Source of the DNA: Tolypothrix tenuis PCC 7101
GTDB taxonomy: Bacteria > Cyanobacteriota > Cyanobacteriia > Cyanobacteriales > Nostocaceae
Length of the DNA stretch: 64,000 nucleotides
NCBI RefSeq assembly: GCF_002368295.1
Contig: NZ_AP018248.1
Span: forward strand, 1,150,477 to 1,214,476
Direction of reading: 5' to 3'
This document shows positions 36,080-46,010 of this stretch, in pieces (position 1 is the stretch's first letter; the number at the start of each line of letters is the position of its first letter). The position numbers were made by a program, and so were the translations under genes. The notes beneath the pieces were generated by a model. The model searched no databases. It saw nothing but the letters and a program-made list of their open reading frames with translations, and was not told the origin of the DNA.

Positions 36080-37099
36080 CTAGCGGAACATACTACTTAC
36101 TGAACTATCTTCGTGAATCCGCCAGATGGTTTCTCCGAGTACATTAGCCACTGAAAGCACTACCAGTTGTGGAAAGCGATCGCTTTCTGGGATGGGGATA
36201 GTATTGGTGACAATCACTTCCTCAAATATGCCACTAGACAACCGCTCAATCGCAGGTGGAGAGAACACCGCATGAGTTGCACAGGCATATACCTGACGCG
36301 CCCCTTCTTCTCGCAGCAACTTAGCCCCGGCTGCAATTGTGCCCCCAGTGTCAATCATATCGTCTACCAAGACTGCCGTTTTCCCTTTCACGTCACCGAT
36401 GACGTTTAAAACTTCGGCAACATTATGAGCTTGGCGACGTTTATCAATAATCGCTAATGGAGCATCGTTCAGCTTTTTGGCAAATGCTCTTGCTCTTGCT
36501 ACGCCACCAACATCAGGAGAAACTACTACTAAATCATGCAGTTGTTTGCTGGCCAGGTAATCTAATAACACTGGCGAACCGTAAACATGATCGAATGGTA
36601 TGTCAAAATATCCCTGAATTTGGGCTGAGTGTAAATCCATTGCCAGAACACGGTTGGCACCTGCTTGTGTGATCAGGTTAGCAACCAATTTTGCAGTGAT
36701 GGACTCTCTTCCTGCTGTTTTCCGGTCAGCGCGGGCATAGCCGTAGTAAGGGATTACTGCTGTTACCTGCCTTGCAGAAGCACGACGACAGGCATCAATC
36801 ATAATCATTAATTCCATTAAATGATCGTTGACTGGCTGACAACATGGTTGGATGAGATAGACATCACAACCCCGAATAGATTCTTGGATTTGAATATAAA
36901 GTTCGCCGTCCGCAAATCTTTTACGGATCATTGGGCCTAGATCCATACCTAGGTAACGAGCGACTTCATTAGACAGTTGTAAATTGGCAGAGCCAGAAAA
37001 AAGCCGCAGGCGATGATTTTCATTCAGTCCTGTTGCAACTGGCTGCACTTTGGATAAAGTTGCAGAACTGAGCACAGCAGATCCTCGATGTGCATTCAT
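36080..37099 (-). CDS. prs: Ribose-phosphate pyrophosphokinase
   Basis: Prs makes PRPP from ribose 5-phosphate and ATP for nucleotide, histidine and NAD synthesis. The protein has 339 residues, with an N-terminal extension of about 25 residues compared with E. coli. Hallmarks are RFADGELYIQIQESIRGCDVYLIQ, DLHSAQIQGYFDIP and the PRPP loop VLVDDMIDTGGTIAAGAKLL (about residues 245-264). It starts at an ATG. Confidence 0.97.
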   Translation of the reverse strand: MNAHRGSAVLSSATLSKVQPVATGLNENHRLRLFSGSANLQLSNEVARYLGMDLGPMIRKRFADGELYIQIQESIRGCDVYLIQPCCQPVNDHLMELMIMIDACRRASARQVTAVIPYYGYARADRKTAGRESITAKLVANLITQAGANRVLAMDLHSAQIQGYFDIPFDHVYGSPVLLDYLASKQLHDLVVVSPDVGGVARARAFAKKLNDAPLAIIDKRRQAHNVAEVLNVIGDVKGKTAVLVDDMIDTGGTIAAGAKLLREEGARQVYACATHAVFSPPAIERLSSGIFEEVIVTNTIPIPESDRFPQLVVLSVANVLGETIWRIHEDSSVSSMFR

Positions 37100-37915
37100 G
37101 GCAATCTTAACATCAGCAATTTAGCAAATTTAACCGAAATAGTGTAAAAAAATATCTGCAAAGTTAAATCATTGCTCCTGAAAATTATGATTTGCTAATT
37201 TTTGACTAACTTTAGTTAACAAACCATTGATAGCTTAACTGAATACCCTATATATTAACTAGGCCCTTTGTTCGGATTTTTTGCTGTGTAGAATAAAAAC
37301 ACCAGCTTTCCGAGCATGGTTTGGTGGATCGCTGCTTATACGCAGCTATTTTGATGCCTATAATAAAGTTTTTACATTTCAGTGAAATGACAACGGGGTA
37401 TTCTCTAGTAGAAAGCAGAGCAACTCTCTAAGGAGCAGCAAGATATTCTATAATCCTATCTGCAAATTTATCAACTGGTATACTTGACCATTTTTAAAAT
37501 TTTAATTTTGCAAATATTTTCCACAAAGCAGATTCATCTATGGGTTGACAAAGCTGAGTTCTAGGTGCGGCTATATGCTTAACACTTAGATACTGAGAAC
37601 AAAGTGTCAAAATCAAGTTGAGTCAGTCTGATTCAGGCTGACTTCGCACACAATAATAGGCAAGTTCTAACCTTACCAGAAAGCGCAGCTAACAACAATT
37701 ACTGATTCTCTAATTATTTTCAAATGCTAATCAACTGGGAGAGCATTTTGCATCTGGGCAAGTTTTGACCAAAATGCACAAAGCACAGTCCGGTTGTTAT
37801 AAGTACTTATAAGGTAGGGTAGAATATCGCCGCTAGTAATTGTTGTCACTGCTTAGACTTCATCTTTTAGTAGAGACTTTATTCTCAGTTGCCATAACAT
37901 TTAAATTAATCTATT
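37100..37915. other. prs/kinase divergent intergenic, no gene seen
   Basis: This 816-bp AT-rich stretch must contain both promoters. A small hairpin GCTGC/GCAGC lies near 37332-37347, and a TATAAGG-like box near 37806. No RNA or ORF is supported. Confidence 0.45.
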
Positions 37916-39640
37916 ATGCAACCACCCATTACAGTTGGTACTGTCCTGCAAAACCGTTATCGGATTATCCAAATTCTCGGACAAGGGGGATTTGGCAGAA
38001 CATATCTAGCGGAAGACCAGAGGCGTTTTAATGAACTTTGCGCTATTAAAGAATTGATTCCGACCACAACCGGAACTTCGGTTTGGGAGAAAACGCAAGA
38101 ACTTTTCCACCGGGAAGCGGCAATTTTGTATCAAATTGAGCATCCACAGGTACCCAAATTCCGAGAGAGGTTTGAAGAAGACCAGCGTTTGTTTTTGGTG
38201 GAAGATTATGTTGCTGGCAAGACTTACCGGGCTATCCTTTCGGAACGTCAAGCTGTTAGTCAGACATTAACAGAAAAAGAAGTTCTACAGATGCTGCGCT
38301 CTTTGCTACCTGTATTAGCGCATATTCATAGTCGGGGAATTATTCACCGAGATATATCACCAGAAAATATTATTTTACGTGATAGTGATGGTCAGCCAGT
38401 GTTAATTGACTTTGGGGTAGTTAAAGAATTAGCAACGCGATTGCAATCCCCCAATAGCACCGCATCAGTTACCACTGTGGGTAAATTAGGCTATTCTCCC
38501 AGTGAGCAAATGCAAACAGGACAAGCTTACCCTAATAGTGATTTATATGCTCTTGCCGTCACTGCGATCGTTTTGTTGACTGGTAGAGAACCCTCAGAAT
38601 TATTTGATGAAAATCAACTTACTTGGAATTGGCAACAATGGGCGAGAGTAAATCCCCAATTTGCTCAAGTTTTAAATCGGATGTTGAATTATCGGCCTAG
38701 TGATCGCTATCAAAATGCGGCTGATGTTATTCAAGCATTACAATCTGTGGATCAAGCAAGTGTGGCTATTCCTAATGTCACCAACACCAATGCTGTCTCT
38801 AATATGCAAACGATCGCAGTTGGTGGTCGTCCACCTCAGCCAGCACCACCCCCTTCTCCCAACAGACCTGCACCTGTCATTCCACCCAGCAATCATAGCT
38901 CTGTTTTAGATAATCCTTTAGCAATTGGGGCGATTGGCAGTGCCGTGGTAATTTTAGCAGGAGTCGGTTCTTGGGCTTTAGTTAGTTCAATTCGCAGTCG
39001 CTCGACTACACAACCAGAAGCACCAGTACAAACTTTCCCTTCACCAGTTGTTTCCGGTGGGACGACATTAACACCTACGCCTACGAATACTGAGCCATCT
39101 GTAATTAGCAAACGCCTCAATTTAGGAACAAATAATATAACTACAGTAGAAGATACTCTAGAGGAAAATCAAATAGTTCAGTATACTTTTTTTGGACGTA
39201 AAGGTGCAAAATTATCTACTTCTATTGCTCAAGGAACCGGTATTGTTTTATCAGTGTTAGATGCTAATAAACAACCAATTGATAATACTGCTAATCAAGT
39301 TCAATCTTATGATGGGATATTGCCTGTAAGCGGGAGATATACTATTCAATTAAATTTAGTTCCTGGTGTGGCTGAAAGTAATTATAGTCTCAATGCGGCA
39401 TTAGAAAGGGTAGTCAGAGAAACACCCACACCCATAATAACTTCTACGCCAACGCCTACAGAAACTCCTACACAAACACCTATAATTACTCCTACACCAA
39501 CGCCTACGGAAACTTCTACACAAACACCTATAATCACCCCTATACCAACGCCTACGGAAACTCCTACAGAAAGTCCTAATTCTCCGGCAGAACCAAATAA
39601 CTTACCTAACGATAGAACTTCAAATCCAAGTAATCAATAG
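37916..39640 (+). CDS. Ser/Thr protein kinase with membrane helix and extracytoplasmic PPC-like domain
   Basis: This 574-residue kinase has G loop GQGGFG (22-27), K45, HRDISPEN (H144-N151, with Ser in place of the usual catalytic-loop Lys, a common cyanobacterial variant) and DFG (165-167). A Pro-rich linker with PPQPAPPPSPNRPAP precedes a transmembrane helix (about 333-356, IGSAVVILAGVGSWALV). The external part has a beta-rich prepeptidase C-terminal-like domain and a low-complexity tail of TPTPTET repeats (about 505-560). It looks like a receptor-type kinase sensing outside the membrane. Confidence 0.9.
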   Translation: MQPPITVGTVLQNRYRIIQILGQGGFGRTYLAEDQRRFNELCAIKELIPTTTGTSVWEKTQELFHREAAILYQIEHPQVPKFRERFEEDQRLFLVEDYVAGKTYRAILSERQAVSQTLTEKEVLQMLRSLLPVLAHIHSRGIIHRDISPENIILRDSDGQPVLIDFGVVKELATRLQSPNSTASVTTVGKLGYSPSEQMQTGQAYPNSDLYALAVTAIVLLTGREPSELFDENQLTWNWQQWARVNPQFAQVLNRMLNYRPSDRYQNAADVIQALQSVDQASVAIPNVTNTNAVSNMQTIAVGGRPPQPAPPPSPNRPAPVIPPSNHSSVLDNPLAIGAIGSAVVILAGVGSWALVSSIRSRSTTQPEAPVQTFPSPVVSGGTTLTPTPTNTEPSVISKRLNLGTNNITTVEDTLEENQIVQYTFFGRKGAKLSTSIAQGTGIVLSVLDANKQPIDNTANQVQSYDGILPVSGRYTIQLNLVPGVAESNYSLNAALERVVRETPTPIITSTPTPTETPTQTPIITPTPTPTETSTQTPIITPIPTPTETPTESPNSPAEPNNLPNDRTSNPSNQ

Positions 39641-39641
39641 A

Positions 39642-39712
39642 AAATTGGTAATGGGTAATTGGTAATTGGTAATGGGTGATTGGTAATGGGTAATGGGTAA
39701 TGGGTAATTAGG
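39642..39712. repeat. GGTAATG/GGTAATT heptamer repeats
   Basis: About ten imperfect heptamers of the GGTAAT(G/T) type follow the kinase stop and end before bioD. STRR-like. Confidence 0.85.
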
Positions 39713-39777
39713 AGAAAAGAAGATTTTGCATCTAATTTATTTAGGTAAAATTTGGTGGAAATTAGAATAAAAGGGAA

Positions 39778-40464
39778 ATGTCAAATATCAACGCACTACT
39801 AATTACTGGAACCGATACTGAGGCGGGTAAAACAGTTTTAACAACAGCATTAGCAGCTTATTTGCAAAAATATTTTCCCCAACGCAATTGGGGACTAATG
39901 AAGCCGATTCAATCGGGAGAAGGCGATCGCGAATGGTATCAAAAGCTGTTTTCCCTTAAGCAAACGGCGGAAGAAATTACACCGTTGTACTTTCAAGCAC
40001 CTTTAGCGCCTCCCATCGCCGCCGCTAAGGAAAACCGCCAAGTTGATTTAGCCGTAGTTTGGCAAGCTTTCTCTAAAGAGCGATCGCGTCGGGATTTTGT
40101 GTTGGTAGAATCTTTAGGGGGTTTAGGCTCACCAATTACCGATGAATTGACAGTGGCAGATTTAGCTGGAGACTGGCATTTACCAACAGTTCTGGTAGTT
40201 CCAGTCAGGTTAGGTGCGATCGCGCAAGCAGTGGCTAATGTCGCATTAGCTAGACAAGCAAAAATCAACCTCAAAGGAATTGTGCTCAATTGTGTACAAC
40301 CCCGTTCTGATGCTGAAATAGCAGACTTAACGCCACCAGAGATGATTCAATCACTCACCAATATCCCAGTTTTAGGCTGCTTACCTTATCTAGAGAACCT
40401 CACCGATTTAGATAAATTAGCTCAAGTAGCCTCAAATTTAAATTTAGAAACACTAAATCTTTGA
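39778..40464 (+). CDS. bioD: ATP-dependent dethiobiotin synthetase
   Basis: BioD closes the ureido ring from 7,8-diaminopelargonate, CO2 and ATP, the step before biotin synthase. The 228-residue protein has the P-loop TGTDTEAGKT (residues 10-19), KPIQSGE near 40, and VLVESLGGLGSPITDEL (about 112-128), which carries the second substrate-binding region. ILNCVQPR and FPxLENL-type ends fit. It starts at an ATG after the repeat block. No other bio genes are adjacent. Confidence 0.93.
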   Translation: MSNINALLITGTDTEAGKTVLTTALAAYLQKYFPQRNWGLMKPIQSGEGDREWYQKLFSLKQTAEEITPLYFQAPLAPPIAAAKENRQVDLAVVWQAFSKERSRRDFVLVESLGGLGSPITDELTVADLAGDWHLPTVLVVPVRLGAIAQAVANVALARQAKINLKGIVLNCVQPRSDAEIADLTPPEMIQSLTNIPVLGCLPYLENLTDLDKLAQVASNLNLETLNL

Positions 40465-40669
40465 TAACGATACACTGGAAAAATACTCATCAGCTGTCGT
40501 AACTCTAACTTGCATTGTTGACCCTCCGAATTTTAGATTTTAAATTTTGCGGAAAGTTGCGTGCAGGGGTTCCCCCCGTTGAGCAAACTTTCCAAGACGG
40601 ATTTTGGATTGTTTTTAGTTCAAGTACAGCCTTGGGCGGAACAAATCTCAAATCGTCAATCTAAAATTG

Positions 40670-40703
40670 GTTGACTGCTGACTGTTAACAGTCAGCAATC
40701 AAC
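40670..40703. repeat. 34-bp imperfect palindrome
   Basis: It is a nearly perfect 34-bp self-complementary sequence with one mismatched pair, centred on TGTTAACA. It lies between bioD and the M20 hydrolase and could be a transcript end for bioD. Confidence 0.65.
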
Positions 40704-40747
40704 GAACCTCATGAGTGATTGTGTAATTTAAAAGCGTAATAGGTATC

Positions 40748-41965
40748 ATGGTTTCTACCTTCCCCAATCCTGGTGCTGTTGACTTATCTCATGTTCGGCT
40801 TTCGATCCGTGCATTACAAACTCAACTAGTAGAATGGCGACGGTGGCTACATCAAAAGCCAGAGTTAGGTTTTCAAGAAAAACTCACATCCGAGTTTATC
40901 TCTCATAAGTTGCAAGAGTGGGGAATTGAGCATCAAACTAATATTGCCCAAACTGGTATTGTTGCCATCATCAAAGGTAACAAACTTAGCAGTGGTAAAG
41001 TTTTGGCAATTCGTGCTGATATGGATGCTTTGCCAATTCAAGAACTCAATCAAGTACCTTATTGTTCGCAACATGATGGCGTAATGCACGCTTGTGGACA
41101 TGACGGACATACTGCGATCGCACTTGGTACAGCTTACTATCTTCAGCAGCATCGCGATGATTTTGCGGGTACTGTCAAAATTATCTTTCAGCCGGCAGAA
41201 GAAGGGCCAGGGGGTGCAAAACCAATGGTGGAAGCAGGGGTACTAAAAAACCCTGATGTCGATGCCATTATTGGATTACATCTGTGGAATAACTTACCCT
41301 TGGGGACAGTTGGTGTCCGGGCTGGGGCATTAATGGCGGCTGTAGAATTATTCCAATGTACAATTTTAGGCAAAGGTGGACATGGGGCGATACCGCATCA
41401 AACAGTAGATTCTATTGTCGTTGCTGCTCAAATTGTCAACGCCTTGCAAACTATTGTGGCGCGGAACGTCAATCCTATTGATTCCGCTGTGGTGACTGTA
41501 GGTGCGCTTCATGCTGGTACAGCGCATAATGTAATTGCTGACACAGCCAATATGAAAGGCACAGTTCGGTATTTTAACCCAGCTTTTCAAGGATATTTTC
41601 ACCAGCGGATTGAGCAAATTATTGCAGGAGTCTGCCAAAGTCATGGTGCAAGTTATGACTTAGAATATATTTCCCTTTATCCCCCAGTCATTAATGATGC
41701 TGGGATGGCAGAATTAGTGCGATCTGTAGCAGCAGAAGTGATAGAAACTCCTGTGGGAATTGTGCCAGAATGCCAAACTATGGGTGGTGAAGATATGTCA
41801 TTTTTCTTGCAAGAAGTTCCAGGTTGCTATTTCTTTCTAGGTTCTGCTAATCCTGATAAAGATTTAGCTTATCCTCATCATCATCCCCGTTTTGATTTTG
41901 ATGAAACTGCCTTACCAATGGGTGTGGAAATATTTATTAGGTGCGTGGAGAAGTTTTTAAATTAG
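40748..41965 (+). CDS. M20D-family amidohydrolase (carboxypeptidase Ss1/IAA-amino-acid hydrolase type)
   Basis: This 405-residue metal-dependent hydrolase removes N-acyl groups from amino acids or related amides. Its metal-binding motifs are AIRADMDALPI (about 88-98), MHACGHDGHTA (C116, H118), PAEEGPGG and LHLWNNLPLG. CQTMGGEDMSFFLQ and YPHHHPRFDFDE near the C-terminus are typical. The cap/dimerisation region (about 190-300) is present. It starts at an ATG. The natural substrate cannot be fixed. Confidence 0.92.
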   Translation: MVSTFPNPGAVDLSHVRLSIRALQTQLVEWRRWLHQKPELGFQEKLTSEFISHKLQEWGIEHQTNIAQTGIVAIIKGNKLSSGKVLAIRADMDALPIQELNQVPYCSQHDGVMHACGHDGHTAIALGTAYYLQQHRDDFAGTVKIIFQPAEEGPGGAKPMVEAGVLKNPDVDAIIGLHLWNNLPLGTVGVRAGALMAAVELFQCTILGKGGHGAIPHQTVDSIVVAAQIVNALQTIVARNVNPIDSAVVTVGALHAGTAHNVIADTANMKGTVRYFNPAFQGYFHQRIEQIIAGVCQSHGASYDLEYISLYPPVINDAGMAELVRSVAAEVIETPVGIVPECQTMGGEDMSFFLQEVPGCYFFLGSANPDKDLAYPHHHPRFDFDETALPMGVEIFIRCVEKFLN

Positions 41966-42366
41966 TTAGCTGGAATAGCATATTTAATAAAAGCGATCGC
42001 ATTTCTGTTGTGAGTGAGTACGCCTTAGCGTAGCCCGCAGTATGCATCGCTTTTGTCATTTACAATCTAGTTAGCAATCAATACGCTTGGGTTAAGCTCA
42101 TTAGCGATTGATTTATCACTTATTAAAAAAGCCAGATCAATTGGGGGAGAATCCCCCAAACCCCCGATTGGGTGACGGTTGCGTCCCCCAAACCCCCGAT
42201 TGGGTGACGGTTGCGTCCCCCAAACCCCCTCCAAAATTATTGTTCTGTTTTTTTGTTGAGTAACTATTTTTTTGGTTTTGTTATCAATAAATAAGACTTT
42301 TGTGCGCTAATTTACTACATCTATAAAGCGTTAAATATTTAGTACAATAATAATCCAATTAATAAC
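41966..42366. other. Intergenic region containing a decayed MITE-like copy
   Basis: There is no gene. It contains a CGCCTTAGCGTAGCCCGC fragment of the common cyanobacterial type near 42020 and the repeat described at 42098-42290. Confidence 0.6.
42098..42290. mobile_element. Decayed copy of the 24199-24409 element, with internal duplication
   Basis: Read in reverse orientation, this matches the element at 24207: CATTAGCGATTGATTT, then GGGGGAGAATCCCCCAAACC and GATTGGGTGACGGTTGCGTC. The block from CCCCCAAACCCCCGATTGGG onward is duplicated as a 37-bp unit (about 42167-42203 and 42204-42240). The terminal inverted repeats are lost. It was probably inactive for a long time. Confidence 0.7.
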
Positions 42367-42843
42367 TTACCGTTTAATTTGCTTAGGAAAATCAGGAACT
42401 AATAAAGATTGTTCTAATTCACCTTGTTCATTATAAAATTTCATTTCTCCTTGTTCATTACATAACCATACTTCTATAGCTTTAGCTTCTAAATATAATT
42501 TCTGTTTAAACTCTATTTCTTCCAAACTGTTACCGCTAGATTTAACTTCTATACATATTTCGGGTGCAATTGATGCTGAGATTTCATCTTCAATTTGAGC
42601 AAATCTTTCCTCTGAACACCAAACCACATCAGCAACTTTTACTCCATCTGATGTGTTAATAGCGCATTCTGGCATGACTTCTCCCGTACTCAGTAAAGAT
42701 TCTAATAAGCGTTGAATTCTTCCCTGGTAAAAAGAATGTTTAATCTTTACGGGACTCATGACAATTTGACCCCATTTATTTAATTCAATTTTGAAAGGTA
42801 AATTTTGTAAATTTTTATTTTCACAAACTTCTTCCCATCTCAT
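42367..42843 (-). CDS. Uma2-family (DUF820) nuclease-like protein
   Basis: This protein of about 158 residues starts at the ATG ending at 42843 (MRWEEVCENKNL). The longer ORF to 42897 adds 18 residues. The motif APEICIEVKSSGNSLEEIEFKQKLYLEAKAIEVW carries an intact E-V-K, and KVADVVWCSEER the preceding Asp. This makes it the most complete nuclease site of the three Uma2 genes in the window. It follows a decayed MITE-like element. Confidence 0.85.
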   Translation of the reverse strand: MRWEEVCENKNLQNLPFKIELNKWGQIVMSPVKIKHSFYQGRIQRLLESLLSTGEVMPECAINTSDGVKVADVVWCSEERFAQIEDEISASIAPEICIEVKSSGNSLEEIEFKQKLYLEAKAIEVWLCNEQGEMKFYNEQGELEQSLLVPDFPKQIKR

Positions 42844-43073
42844 AATTAATATTTTCCGAGAGCAAGAGAATGATTGATTTAATTTTAACTGATTCATTAA
42901 CAGCGATGTCTACGACGGGCTACACCTACGCACGCTGCATAGTTACAAAGGCGATGTCAAATTTGCTGTTGTAGCAAATACTTAGGGATAAAAGTCAACG
43001 CTAAAACTTGGACTCTTGACTCTTGACAGCCTCAGCGCCAAATCTACAATTTCAAGAGTAATAACTAATTCAA

Positions 43074-43868
43074 TCAATCTTCTGCTTGCAACAACCAAAA
43101 GCCACTGTAAGTCATCCCGGAATCATCTGGTTGCACTAACAAAAAGTGTAGTTTCTGACTTAGCTGTTGACGCTGTTGATAAACCTTCGCCGCCGCCGCT
43201 ACTTCTGCATCTTCAAAGGTAGCGACAATCCACCTATCTGCTAAACCTGCTTCTAATACCAAGCCATCTGGCGCACCCGTAATATAATTCAAAGATACTG
43301 GACGTGCTTCATGTAACCACCTTGCTAAACGCATCGATTGTCTTCCTCCGTAAATCACTACACCGGGAACTGGTGCTGTGGAAGGTAAGCCGAGATTCAG
43401 GGGTTTGAGAAATTCTGGCAAATGGAGAATGGGAATTGGGCGATCGCTAAATGCAGTTTCTACATCACCAGCACTCAGCGTTGCAAAGCGCCATTGTTCT
43501 CCCCAAAGGTTTTCTGGTAAAGGTGCAGGTGGTGCTTTATCTATAGCTATGGAATATTGTTTTTCTTCTAACCATTGCTTTAATGCTAAAGTGCGGCGGG
43601 TAGGTTCAACATTAATACCCAAATTACGCCCAGCCGCTTCAATTAAACTTAAAGACTGAGGGCGAAATACTTGGATTGTATCTGGCAATTTTTCACCAGA
43701 TACTAGCTCAAGTTGAGCAGTCAGCCAACTGGAATTTGCTTCTTTTTGGGGACAGCTAGCGACATACTCAAAGCTGCGATTCGCATCACAAATTAACAAC
43801 TCCCAAAGCACTTGTCCTGTTGTATCTTGCTGTGGACTCCGGTAAAAATCAGCTTGCCAAATGTTCAT
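43074..43868 (-). CDS. Tab2/Atab2-family RNA-binding protein
   Basis: This 264-residue protein belongs to the DUF1092 (Tab2/Atab2) family. Tab2 in algae and plants binds psaB mRNA and helps translate photosystem I. The N-terminus MNIWQADFYRSPQQDTTGQVLWELLICD is the family hallmark. IQVFRPQSLSLIEAAGRNLGI and the C-terminal QKLHFLLVQPDDSGMTYSGFWLLQ agree. It starts at an ATG. In cyanobacteria the RNA target is not established. Confidence 0.92.
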   Translation of the reverse strand: MNIWQADFYRSPQQDTTGQVLWELLICDANRSFEYVASCPQKEANSSWLTAQLELVSGEKLPDTIQVFRPQSLSLIEAAGRNLGINVEPTRRTLALKQWLEEKQYSIAIDKAPPAPLPENLWGEQWRFATLSAGDVETAFSDRPIPILHLPEFLKPLNLGLPSTAPVPGVVIYGGRQSMRLARWLHEARPVSLNYITGAPDGLVLEAGLADRWIVATFEDAEVAAAAKVYQQRQQLSQKLHFLLVQPDDSGMTYSGFWLLQAED

Positions 43869-44062
43869 ATTAAAAACCTAACTGCTAAGTGCGTCAAGGA
43901 AGAAACCAGTATTTATTATCGGCTTTGATCTGCACTTCCAATTAACAAATCTTGTGGCGGAGACATCCTGCTTGCCTTAATAATGCAGCTTTAATACCAA
44001 TTAGCCTATATGCATAAGCATTTAATTATAATTTTTAATTACGAATTACGAATTAGAAATTA

Positions 44063-44860
44063 TTACTCGATTTCCTCACAGCGAATTAATAGTCTTTCCA
44101 TCGCCTCAGCTAGGGAAATTAATTCTATCCAAGAGGAACCGCTAACTAAATTTTGCGCGTGCGCTAATCGGTTGCGTAGCTGTTCGGCGGATTTGAGAAA
44201 ACGTTCTCCAGAACGCTTTGATTTTAGTTCAAGTTGCTGAAGCAGTTCTGGTTGATTTAAAACTAACTCTCGTTTATCACAAAATTGCAGATAATCTAGC
44301 AAATCTGTAGCTTCATTTCTCTCTTGGCTTTCTCGCCAGAGACGTTGTGCTACTTGTAAGCGTTCTGGTTTGAGAACTTTTTGCCAAGAATCTTGAGGAT
44401 AGTAAAGCCGCACCAAACGCAACAAATTCATCTCTAGCAGCGTTACTAAGCCAAATAGCAGCATTCGTGCGGGTGCTTTTTGTAAATCGCCACAAGTCAC
44501 AATCCCTGTGACTTGATTGCAGTCAAGCACAAATAGTCGGGGAGTTTGTTGGAGAATAGGTAGCAGTTTCATCAGTGGAGTAGAAATCGCGATCAGTTCT
44601 TTGGGATGAAAAACTCGCTGATAGTCACTGCAATTACCAGCTTTGGCTTTCATCAAGCTGCTGCGTTCTACATAACCACTGATAGTGTCTCCCGACTCCA
44701 CACCCACAACATCAAAATCCTTTGCTTGCATCCAACGCAGAACTTCGATGACATCAGCTTCCGCCGAAACGGCTTTGAGGGGTTCTGCAACATATTCAAT
44801 AGTGATGTTGTTCTCAAACAAACTCCGCAAATCTTGAGAACGCGATTTAAGATGTTTCAT
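44063..44860 (-). CDS. CBS-domain protein with C-terminal HEPN-like motif
   Basis: This 265-residue protein has two CBS-like modules in its N-terminal half: VIEVLRWMQAKDFDVVGV and GYVERSSLMKA at about 38-72, then LLPILQQTPRLFVLDCNQVTGIVTCGDLQK near 99-128. The C-terminal half is alpha-helical and ends with QLRNRLAHAQNLV, an R-x4-H motif typical of HEPN RNases. CBS domains sense adenosyl ligands, so ligand-controlled RNA cleavage is possible but inferred. It starts at an ATG. Confidence 0.8.
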   Translation of the reverse strand: MKHLKSRSQDLRSLFENNITIEYVAEPLKAVSAEADVIEVLRWMQAKDFDVVGVESGDTISGYVERSSLMKAKAGNCSDYQRVFHPKELIAISTPLMKLLPILQQTPRLFVLDCNQVTGIVTCGDLQKAPARMLLFGLVTLLEMNLLRLVRLYYPQDSWQKVLKPERLQVAQRLWRESQERNEATDLLDYLQFCDKRELVLNQPELLQQLELKSKRSGERFLKSAEQLRNRLAHAQNLVSGSSWIELISLAEAMERLLIRCEEIE

Positions 44861-45269
44861 CTGCGTTTATTGATAAGTCATCCGCAGTATCAGTATTTCA
44901 TGACAGCCTGCATCGTTTCAGTGCAAACTGTATCCTACTGCGGTTAGCATCCTGCTAGCTAATTAAAATATTAGGCGATCGCTTCGATAAATAAAAAGCT
45001 GAGTACTATGTAGCGTGCGTTAGGCGTAAGCCGTAAAGCACGAAAAGCTTAAGAAGATTTACATTACTCTGAAGCGATTGCATTAGCAAAAACCAATGTT
45101 TATCAAGGATTAATTGCTAATTTTCTTTAAAATCAAGATATTTCTTTTAAGGAAAGTATCATATTCTTGGCTAAGTTTGATTGTAAACTGTTTTATTAAG
45201 AGTTATAGCAACACATTGCTAAAGTACTTTGTTTTTGATTACTCTTAGTAATTTTCTTTAAGATAAATT
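44861..45269. other. Intergenic, no gene seen
   Basis: This AT-rich divergent region has a HIP1 site and a GCGTTAGGCGTAAGCC fragment near 45020, of the dispersed cyanobacterial type. Confidence 0.45.
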
Positions 45270-46010
45270 ATGAAATTTTTAGCCAATCCAAATTTACCAA
45301 AAATTCTCAATTTAATCTCACTTGGTTTGTGTTTAAGTGCAGGCAGCGTATTAGCTCAAACATTAGCTATCCCTAATAATTTAATTGATTTTAACTCTGA
45401 TGATGGTAAAAAATTATTGATTGAAAGCCAATCACGAGAAGATTTTTTTCCTCTTAGCAGTCAGTTTGTTACCCAAAATAACCAAGCCTATTGTGGTGTT
45501 GCAAGTATTGTCATGGTGTTGAATGGTATGGGGATTCCAGCACCAGAAGCGCCACAATATAAACCCTTTCGCGTGTTTACTCAAGATAATTTCTTTAGTA
45601 ATGAAAAGACTAAAGCTGTGATTGCGCCTGAAGCAGTCTCACGCCAAGGTATGACTTTAGATCAACTGGGAGGATTATTAGGAAGTTACGGTGTGAAAGT
45701 AGAAGTTTACCATGCGGCTGATAGCAGTTTAGAAAATTTTCGGAAGATGGCAGCAGAGAATTTAAAACAATCAGGAAATTTTGTGATAGTTAACTATTTA
45801 CGCAAAGAAATTGGACAGGAAAAAGGCGGTCACATTTCTCCTTTAGCTGCATATAATCAACAAACAGATAGATTTTTAATTATGGATGTTTCTCGTTATA
45901 AATATCCGCCCGTTTGGGTGAAAACAGCAGATTTATGGAAAGCGATGAACACCGAAGATAGAGCCTCAGGTAAAACACGCGGTTTTGTATTTGTCAGTAA
46001 AGGTTCTTGA
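45270..46010 (+). CDS. Phytochelatin-synthase-like cysteine protease (PCS-like)
   Basis: This 246-residue protein has a signal peptide (LISLGLCLSAGSVLA, about 16-30). The papain-like PCS domain holds the triad C75 (NQAYCGVAS), H188 (KGGHISP) and D206 (LIMDVSRYKYPP). The same layout is known from Nostoc Alr0975, which cleaves glutathione to gamma-glutamylcysteine but makes little phytochelatin because the second domain is missing. By analogy this enzyme would hydrolyse glutathione in the periplasm. It starts at an ATG. Confidence 0.93.
   Translation: MKFLANPNLPKILNLISLGLCLSAGSVLAQTLAIPNNLIDFNSDDGKKLLIESQSREDFFPLSSQFVTQNNQAYCGVASIVMVLNGMGIPAPEAPQYKPFRVFTQDNFFSNEKTKAVIAPEAVSRQGMTLDQLGGLLGSYGVKVEVYHAADSSLENFRKMAAENLKQSGNFVIVNYLRKEIGQEKGGHISPLAAYNQQTDRFLIMDVSRYKYPPVWVKTADLWKAMNTEDRASGKTRGFVFVSKGS

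Noticed and set aside
39642..39712. Repeat blocks looking like a CRISPR array
   Set aside because: The units are contiguous heptamers without unique spacers, the pattern of cyanobacterial short tandem repeats. No cas gene is present.
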